Source of the DNA: Rhodospirillaceae bacterium
Lineage (GTDB): Bacteria; Pseudomonadota; Alphaproteobacteria; UBA7985
Length of the DNA stretch: 9,914 nt
NCBI GenBank assembly: GCA_002700865.1
Contig: PAFB01000095.1
Span: forward strand, 1 to 9,914
Direction of reading: 5' to 3'
Shown here: piece after piece, positions 5,934-9,914 of the stretch
Numbering within the stretch: the first letter of the stretch is position 1
Layout: each line of letters starts with the position of its first letter
Notes under the pieces: generated by a model
The model's database searches: none
What the model was told of the DNA's origin: nothing
Seen by the model: only the letters and a program-made list of their open reading frames with translations
Translations under genes and position numbers: made by a program

Positions 5934-7295
5934 TTAGGCGGCCTGCTGGGCCATAATGATCCGGCCCTTGAGTGAGTTGGCGCCCGCGGACAGGATTTCA
6001 ACGTCTACCATCTGACCTAAGCGATGTTGCGGCGCCATGACATGGACCGACTGCATGTAAGGACTGCGCCCGATCAACTGCCCGTCTTCCTTGCCACTGC
6101 GTTCGAGCAGAATGGACAGCGTCCGGCCCACACAGCCGAGGTTAAAGGCAAGCTGCTGTTCATTGAGCAGGTGCTGAACCGCCTCAAGCCGCTTGGACTT
6201 CACCTCTTCAGGCACGTGAAATTCCACGTTGGCCGCGGGCGTGCCCGGACGCGGGCTGTACTTGAAGGAATAGGCCTGTGCGTAATTGACCTGCGTGATG
6301 ATTTTGAGCGTGTCGGCGAAGTCCTGGTCGCTCTCACCGGGGAAACCGACAATGAAATCGCCGCTAATCGCCATATCGGGGCGGATCGAGCGGAGCCTTT
6401 CGATGATGGCGAGGTACTCTGCGGCTGTATGGGAGCGGTTCATAGCCTTGAGAATGGGGTCTGAGCCGGATTGAACGGGCAAATGCAGGTAGGGCATCAG
6501 CTTGGGATTGTCGGCGAAGGCCTGGTAGAGGTCTTCGTCCATGTCCTTGGGGTGGGACGTGGTAAAGCGTAAGCGTTCCAGCCCGTCAATGTCGCCCAGT
6601 GCACGAAGCAAGCCTGCGAGGTTCCACGTACCGGAACCGCCGTTGGGCGCCTCGCCATGGTAGGCGTTGACGTTTTGGCCCAGCAGGGTGATTTCGCGCA
6701 CGCCCTGTCCCGCCAATCGCTCGGCCTCGGCCAGCACCGACGCAACAGGCCGGGATTCCTCGGCACCGCGCGTGTAGGGCACCACACAAAACGAACAGAA
6801 TTTGTCACAGCCTTCCTGGACCGTCAGGAATGCCGAAGCGCCGGTGGCGGCGCTGCGTTCTTCAGGCAGGTGATCGAACTTGGATTCAGTCGGAAAGTCC
6901 GTGTCCACAATCGACCGCTCACCACGCTCAACCCGGTCCACCAACTCAGGCAGACGATGATAGGATTGCGGTCCGACAACCAGATCAACAGCCGGGGCCC
7001 GGCGCTGGATTTCGGCACCCTCAGCCTGCGCGACACAGCCTGTGACGGCGATTTTCACGTCTCGCCCGGATTGCTCACGCAGCATGCGCATCCGGCCCAC
7101 TTCGGAATAGACCTTTTCTGCCGCCTTTTCGCGGATATGGCAGGTGTTCAGGACCACCAGATCAGCCTCATCAGCGCTGCTGGCGGTGGTGTAACCGGCC
7201 TTATTCAGGCTTTCGGCCATCCGTTCGGAATCGTAGACGTTCATCTGGCAACCATAGGTGCGGATGAAAACGCGCTTTTGGGAAGTCTCAGTCAT
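5934..7295 (-). CDS. miaB: tRNA-2-methylthio-N6-dimethylallyladenosine synthase MiaB
   Basis: A 453-residue radical-SAM methylthiotransferase that converts i6A37 to ms2i6A37 in tRNAs reading codons that begin with U. The N-terminal UPF0004 domain carries three cluster cysteines: C16 (TYGCQMNVYDSERM), C52 (LNTCHIREKA) and C87 (VTGCVAQAEG). The radical-SAM motif is C163-x3-C167-x2-C170 (EGCDKFCSFCVVPYTRG). LLGQNVNAY (204-212), LHLPVQSGSD (270-279) and ISGDFIVGFPGES (310-322) are typical of MiaB rather than of RimO or MtaB. A TRAM RNA-binding domain ends the protein (about 385-449). All key residues are present and length is normal. The ATG at 7293-7295 has no Shine-Dalgarno. The mucR terminator ends only 32 nt upstream, so the gene probably starts a new, nearly leaderless transcript covering miaB-phoH-ybeY-corC-lnt. 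Confidence 0.98.
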   Translation of the reverse strand: MTETSQKRVFIRTYGCQMNVYDSERMAESLNKAGYTTASSADEADLVVLNTCHIREKAAEKVYSEVGRMRMLREQSGRDVKIAVTGCVAQAEGAEIQRRAPAVDLVVGPQSYHRLPELVDRVERGERSIVDTDFPTESKFDHLPEERSAATGASAFLTVQEGCDKFCSFCVVPYTRGAEESRPVASVLAEAERLAGQGVREITLLGQNVNAYHGEAPNGGSGTWNLAGLLRALGDIDGLERLRFTTSHPKDMDEDLYQAFADNPKLMPYLHLPVQSGSDPILKAMNRSHTAAEYLAIIERLRSIRPDMAISGDFIVGFPGESDQDFADTLKIITQVNYAQAYSFKYSPRPGTPAANVEFHVPEEVKSKRLEAVQHLLNEQQLAFNLGCVGRTLSILLERSGKEDGQLIGRSPYMQSVHVMAPQHRLGQMVDVEILSAGANSLKGRIIMAQQAA

Positions 7296-7306
7296 GGTTG
7301 CTAACT

Positions 7307-7335
7307 ATCATCATCGATGGGGTGCTGAAAAACAA
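7307..7335 (-). promoter_or_regulatory. Candidate promoter of the miaB operon
   Basis: On the minus strand, TTGTTT (7335-7330) and GATGAT (7312-7307) are separated by 17 nt and resemble sigma-70 -35 and -10 boxes (about 3/6 and 4/6 matches). The -35 box overlaps the U-tract of the mucR terminator. Transcription would start about 5 nt before the miaB ATG. The matches are modest, so this is a proposal that rests mainly on the lack of space for any other promoter after the terminator. Confidence 0.28.
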
Positions 7336-7366
7336 AAACGGTCGCAGGGCATCAGACCCGCGACCG
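7328..7366 (-). terminator. Rho-independent terminator downstream of mucR
   Basis: Read on the minus strand, CGGTCGCGGG (7366-7357) pairs with CCC-T-GCGACCG (7349-7339). This gives a 10-bp stem with a single bulged T and a 7-nt loop. It is followed at once by TTTTTGTTTTT (7338-7328). It begins 24 nt after the mucR stop and should end that transcript. The T-tract, with its single internal G, has the same form as the one after trmB. Confidence 0.92.
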
Positions 7367-7390
7367 CTTCGATGACTGATCAGAAAAGCT

Positions 7391-7798
7391 TTAGTCGCTG
7401 CTGCGGCGTGTGCCCAATCCGATTTCCTTGGCCAATTTTGACCGCTGAGCGGCGTAGTTTGGCGCAACCATGGGGTAATCCGACGGCAGGCCCCAGCGCT
7501 GGCGGTACTCTTCCGGTGTCATGTCGTAGGCCGTTTTCAAATGACGTTTCAGCATTTTCAGCTTCTTTCCGTCTTCGAGACAAACAATGTAGTCCGGCTT
7601 AACAGATGAGCGAATAGCAACGGCCGGCACCAACTCGTCTTCTTCTTCGACTGCTGGTGCATCTACAGAAGCAAGGGTGGAATAGACATCAGCAATCATC
7701 CGCGGAAGATCGCCTACAGCTACTGAATTATTCGATACATGTGCAGCAACAATGTCTGCGGTGAGCGTCAAAAGCTCGGAGTTGGCGTTATCCTTCAA
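7391..7798 (-). CDS. mucR: MucR/Ros-family transcriptional regulator with degenerate zinc finger
   Basis: A 135-residue regulator from TTG 7796-7798. An AGAAGGA Shine-Dalgarno 8 nt upstream decides this start; an upstream TTG at 7849 would add 17 unlike residues. The N-terminal half (about 1-40: LLTLTADIVAAHVSNNSVAV, then LPRMIADVYSTL) matches the oligomerisation region of MucR. An acidic linker follows, then the Ros-type DNA-binding domain (about 66-129: YIVCLEDGKKLKMLKRHLKT, TPEEYRQRWGLPSDYPMVAP, NYAAQRSKLAKEIGLG). In Ros, zinc is held by C-x2-C-x9-H and a histidine 4-5 residues on. Here the positions are C73, D76 and H86, and the last is A90/Y91 with no histidine, so zinc is probably not bound. 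MucR proteins are H-NS-like: they oligomerise, bind AT-rich DNA, and often repress their own gene. In many relatives a fur-like gene occupies this place before miaB. The 5' half of the gene is AT-richer than the 3' half. Confidence 0.93.
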   Translation of the reverse strand: MKDNANSELLTLTADIVAAHVSNNSVAVGDLPRMIADVYSTLASVDAPAVEEEDELVPAVAIRSSVKPDYIVCLEDGKKLKMLKRHLKTAYDMTPEEYRQRWGLPSDYPMVAPNYAAQRSKLAKEIGLGTRRSSD

Positions 7799-7806
7799 CC
7801 ACGTAT

Positions 7807-7813
7807 TCCTTCT
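7807..7813 (-). promoter_or_regulatory. Ribosome-binding site of mucR
   Basis: AGAAGGA on the minus strand lies 8 nt before the TTG at 7798-7796. It is the clearest Shine-Dalgarno sequence in the window and places the mucR start at this TTG. The longer reading frame from the TTG at 7849 has no such site. Confidence 0.7.
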
Positions 7814-7839
7814 AGGTGAGTACTGATTATTCACAAGCG

Positions 7840-7852
7840 CAATTTGCAATTG
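7840..7852. repeat. Short inverted repeat in the mucR leader
   Basis: CAATT (7840-7844) and AATTG (7848-7852) form a 5-3-5 dyad in AT-rich DNA, between the candidate promoter and the Shine-Dalgarno of mucR. MucR/Ros proteins bind AT-rich sites with T-n-A steps and often autorepress, so this could be part of an operator. Short AT-rich dyads are common by chance. Confidence 0.25.
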
Positions 7853-7869
7853 TTCACTTATACCTCAAC

Positions 7870-7898
7870 TAGATATTTTCCAAGTCCGAATGCAGCAA
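7870..7898 (-). promoter_or_regulatory. Candidate mucR promoter
   Basis: On the minus strand, TTGCTG (7898-7893) and TATCTA (7875-7870) are separated by exactly 17 nt. A second -10-like TATAAG (7862-7857) lies just downstream with a TTGGAA 15 nt ahead of it. The wider non-coding stretch 7799-7969, between rimI and mucR, is clearly AT-rich. It also holds an imperfect tandem 9-mer (7915-7932). I see no terminator hairpin for rimI and no RNA gene in it. Confidence 0.35.
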
Positions 7899-7969
7899 AG
7901 AAGTCGATTTATTGGCTTGAATTGCTTGGATTTTCAGAGTTACGCGCTGAGATTTGTATTTATAAGCCA

Positions 7970-8413
7970 CTATTTTAATGGATAGCTCATAAGAATTGCG
8001 TTTTCGGAGCCCCCTGACGCCGACTTGTAGTAATTTTTGCGAATGCCTGTCCGTAGAAACCCAGTTTTTGAATATAGTGCAATAGCTGCCGAATTGATCT
8101 CTGAGACTTCAAGAAAGCATAGCTCAAAAGTATCAAATTTTTTCAGTGCTTCTGTGAGCATCGCGAAGGCAATGCCTTTACGAGTAAACTTGGGATTTAC
8201 GCAAATGGTAGATAATTCCAATTCTGGCGCAATGACGTTCAGCAACATGAATGCTTGCAGCTCGTTTTCTTGTCCCACCCAGCCAAAGGCGCGGTAGGTC
8301 GGCAATTTCAGAAAGACACGAAAGTCGTTCTCTCCCCACGCTGTCACAAAACACTGTTCGTGGACGGTTGCCATCGCCCCGGCGTGATGGGGTGTCAGCT
8401 CAAGCAGGCTCAT
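7970..8413 (-). CDS. rimI: GNAT-family ribosomal-protein S18-alanine N-acetyltransferase RimI
   Basis: A 147-residue GNAT acetyltransferase of the RimI group, which acetylates protein N-termini (S18 in E. coli). The acetyl-CoA loop is in NPKFTRKGIAFAML (73-86, core R78-K-G-I-A82), a little off the usual RGxGxG/A. EVSEINSAAIALYSKTGF (102-119) contains the counterparts of the E. coli catalytic pair Glu103 and Tyr115: here E102 and Y114, with the same 12-residue spacing. The GIRKNYY signature (123-129) and ENAILM (137-142) complete the match. The ATG overlaps the tsaB stop (ATGA), so translation is coupled and the usual tsaB-rimI pairing is kept. From about codon 40 to the end, base and codon use are much AT-richer than in the neighbours (AAA, TTT, CTA and TCA codons). 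Substrate range cannot be told from the sequence. Confidence 0.92.
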   Translation of the reverse strand: MSLLELTPHHAGAMATVHEQCFVTAWGENDFRVFLKLPTYRAFGWVGQENELQAFMLLNVIAPELELSTICVNPKFTRKGIAFAMLTEALKKFDTFELCFLEVSEINSAAIALYSKTGFLRTGIRKNYYKSASGGSENAILMSYPLK

Positions 8414-9048
8414 GGCCGCGCTGGGCCGCCAATTTCTGGTGCGCGTAAGTAGAGTGGCGCGGTCTTGTCGCGGGCTTGATCCAAGAGAGGAGAGCCCTGT
8501 GTCGTCGCGGACATGAAGCGCGCCAGAACCGCCATGTCAGGCTCAGCGTCCACCGCCTCCGCCCGGATTTTTGACGCCGCTGAGCCGATCACCCGCGAAA
8601 ACCTGAACTGCGCCTGCACCTGCTGGGGTGCCATGACGGCATCATTCAGGGCGAGCTTGTTTCCGCTGTCGTCATAAATGCGGGCAAAGATCTCGGTGCG
8701 GCGGCTTTCCAGCGCGATGCACAAACCCCTGCAGTCGCTCTCTGCAAGGGCAAAGACATCAAAGGCGTTGAAACCATAGAACGCCGCTCCGCTTGAGCGT
8801 GCCAAACCCAGCGCGGCGGACAATCCAAGCCGGATACCGGTAAAGCCGCCCGGCCCGAGCGTGCAACCGACCCGCTGCACATCCGCGCCGGTCAGGCCGC
8901 GGCGGTCGAGAAGGTCGTGCAAGGCCGGAAGCAGGGCGGCGGGTTGACCGCGGTCCATAGCGAGTGCGGTCGTGTCGATCAGTTCGCCGTCTTGGGCCAG
9001 CGCGGCGCTCAAACCCTGCCCCGCGCACTCGAAGGCCAGCGACAGCAT
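8410..9048 (-). CDS. tsaB: tRNA threonylcarbamoyladenosine biosynthesis protein TsaB
   Basis: A 212-residue ASKHA-fold partner of TsaD and TsaE in the complex that transfers the threonylcarbamoyl group to A37 of ANN-decoding tRNAs (t6A). The N-terminal strand LSLAFECAGQGLSAAL (2-17) occupies the place of the usual LAIDTS segment. GPGGFTGIRLG (65-75) is the family signature, followed by LGLARSSGAAFYGFNAFDVF (80-99). The C-terminal PLYLRAPE (198-205) is also typical. Length is slightly below the usual 220-235. Its ATG lies one base after the stop of the upstream glucosaminidase (TAGTATG on the minus strand), and its TGA overlaps the rimI ATG. All three genes are therefore likely to be translated from one mRNA. 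No Shine-Dalgarno is visible, as expected for a coupled start. Confidence 0.95.
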   Translation of the reverse strand: MLSLAFECAGQGLSAALAQDGELIDTTALAMDRGQPAALLPALHDLLDRRGLTGADVQRVGCTLGPGGFTGIRLGLSAALGLARSSGAAFYGFNAFDVFALAESDCRGLCIALESRRTEIFARIYDDSGNKLALNDAVMAPQQVQAQFRFSRVIGSAASKIRAEAVDAEPDMAVLARFMSATTQGSPLLDQARDKTAPLYLRAPEIGGPARP

Positions 9049-9049
9049 A

Positions 9050-9914
9050 CTACAGATAGAGGTTCATCGGCTGGCCGTTAGAAAGCCGGGAGCGATCAAA
9101 GTCGGTCAGCCGGTTATCCAGAACCAGCGTGTTGATGGTCGCCGAGTAGTACCCCGGATCTTCGCTGTAGCTGCTCAGATGAGCGATCAAATCCCGCGCA
9201 GAGGGCATACGACCAGACCGGCGGAAGTTGGCACGCGTGCGGCGCATTTCCAGATAGGCAGCATTGGTGTTCAGGTTCTTGGCGTAGCTGCGGACTGACT
9301 CTTCCAGCGAGGTAAAGGTTCGGACCCGATGGTTCTGGTCGGCGTCGCGACCGCTCGGCGTGATGCCCGGCTGACTGGGGTCCCAGACCCGCTGACCATA
9401 GAGCGCGTTACCCTGCTGCACATAGCGCGATGTCCCCCAACCACTTTCCAAACCAGCCTGCGCGAGCATCAGGCTGACCGGCAGCACGTCCACGCGCTGC
9501 AACAGGTTGGTGGTATTGCTCTGAATGTCATATTTCGCGGCAATGGACTGCACGGCTGCGGGCGCGCCGGAAATGGGGCCGCTGTAACCACTGCGTTCGA
9601 TGGTGGCGCGCTCAGCGGCAATTTCCTCGTTGATCTTGATCGACAGAGGCAGCATGAGGCGCAGGAACACGTCTTTGTTCATCGGCACGCTGTTGTTCAT
9701 ATTGTTCGGCAAGCGGCGGGCAAAGACCGGTGGAACCGGCGAGCCGACACGCATTTTGTCGAGCGTGTAGCCGTTCTGATCAAAGAACCGGCCAACCCCT
9801 TCCAAACCACCCTGAATCGTCTTGGTAACCGCTGGACTGCGAGACCCTGCGACGCCGGGATTGGTGTAGGTGTTGAGCACGGGCGAATTCAGGTAGCCCG
9901 GTGCGGCGGCAAAC
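9050..9914 (-). CDS. Glucosaminidase-domain protein, Bax-like (5' end beyond the window)
   Basis: At least 288 codons are open to the window edge. A GTG at 9878-9880 exists, but the frame stays open beyond it (FAAAPGYLNSP precedes), so the true start and any signal peptide probably lie outside. Numbering from that GTG, the C-terminal part (about 125-260) matches the N-acetylglucosaminidase fold of the Bax/FlgJ type (PF01832). LPVSLMLAQAGLESGWGTSR (133-152) contains the likely catalytic Glu145; GNALYGQRVW (157-166), FTSLEESVRSYAKNLNTN (189-206) and SYSEDPGYYSATIN (237-250) follow. Such enzymes cut the glycan chains of peptidoglycan in the periplasm. The N-terminal 100 residues contain a LMLPLSIKINEEIAAERATI stretch (76-95) like that of E. 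coli Bax. It ends one base before tsaB, so it is likely cotranscribed with tsaB-rimI, although its function looks unrelated. Confidence 0.85.
   Translation of the reverse strand, partial: FAAAPGYLNSPVLNTYTNPGVAGSRSPAVTKTIQGGLEGVGRFFDQNGYTLDKMRVGSPVPPVFARRLPNNMNNSVPMNKDVFLRLMLPLSIKINEEIAAERATIERSGYSGPISGAPAAVQSIAAKYDIQSNTTNLLQRVDVLPVSLMLAQAGLESGWGTSRYVQQGNALYGQRVWDPSQPGITPSGRDADQNHRVRTFTSLEESVRSYAKNLNTNAAYLEMRRTRANFRRSGRMPSARDLIAHLSSYSEDPGYYSATINTLVLDNRLTDFDRSRLSNGQPMNLYL

Noticed and set aside
6657..7304. Plus-strand open frame of 215 codons
   Set aside because: It lies wholly opposite miaB, whose protein is complete and full of conserved motifs. The antisense translation is Arg/Gly/His-rich with no recognisable domain, as expected from codon bias on the other strand.
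7799..7849. Longer mucR reading frame starting at TTG 7849
   Set aside because: The additional 17 residues do not resemble MucR N-termini and have no Shine-Dalgarno, whereas the TTG at 7798 has AGAAGGA 8 nt upstream.
1..9914. CRISPR array, insertion sequence, prophage, toxin-antitoxin or defence genes
   Set aside because: No regularly spaced repeats, transposase or integrase motifs, long terminal inverted repeats or unfamiliar gene clusters were seen. All genes fall into known families of a conserved chromosomal neighbourhood.

Overview
The window is a compact run of chromosomal housekeeping genes from an alphaproteobacterium. Every gene I can support lies on the minus strand, so it is read from high to low coordinates. 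The class call rests on the order tsaB-rimI-regulator-miaB-phoH-ybeY-corC-lnt-xre-trmB-rimP, on a Ros/MucR-type regulator, and on the protein sequences. The order or family within the class cannot be fixed from the sequence alone. Most of the DNA is moderately GC-rich, with two clearly AT-richer stretches (about 1590-1760 and about 7600-8290).

Layout in transcription order. (1) 9914-7970: a glucosaminidase cut by the window edge, tsaB (tRNA t6A synthesis) and rimI (ribosomal protein/N-terminal acetyltransferase). They are packed with 1-nt spacing and an ATGA overlap. (2) 7969-7328: an AT-rich regulatory stretch, then a MucR-family regulator with a TTG start and a strong Rho-independent terminator. 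(3) 7295-1663: miaB, phoH, ybeY, corC and lnt, a tight operon for tRNA 2-methylthiolation, RNA/ribosome maturation and lipoprotein N-acylation. (4) 1585-287: a small XRE-type DNA-binding protein and trmB (tRNA m7G46 methyltransferase), followed by a second terminator. (5) 157-1: the first 52 codons of rimP, which presumably opens the next operon (rimP-nusA-infB in relatives).

The common theme is translation. TsaB, MiaB and TrmB modify tRNA. RimI, YbeY, RimP and probably PhoH act on ribosomal protein or rRNA. CorC and Lnt are membrane/envelope factors that travel with this set. Two DNA-binding regulators, MucR-like and XRE, are inserted in the run, and each has an AT-rich upstream tract.

I do not see a new biological system. 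The points worth a second look are: the lack of metK between xre and trmB; a MucR protein missing zinc-ligand histidines; a perfect 9-bp inverted repeat around the xre ribosome-binding region; two terminators that end only about 30-36 nt before the start codons of miaB and rimP, neither of which has a visible Shine-Dalgarno site; and the AT-rich islands themselves.
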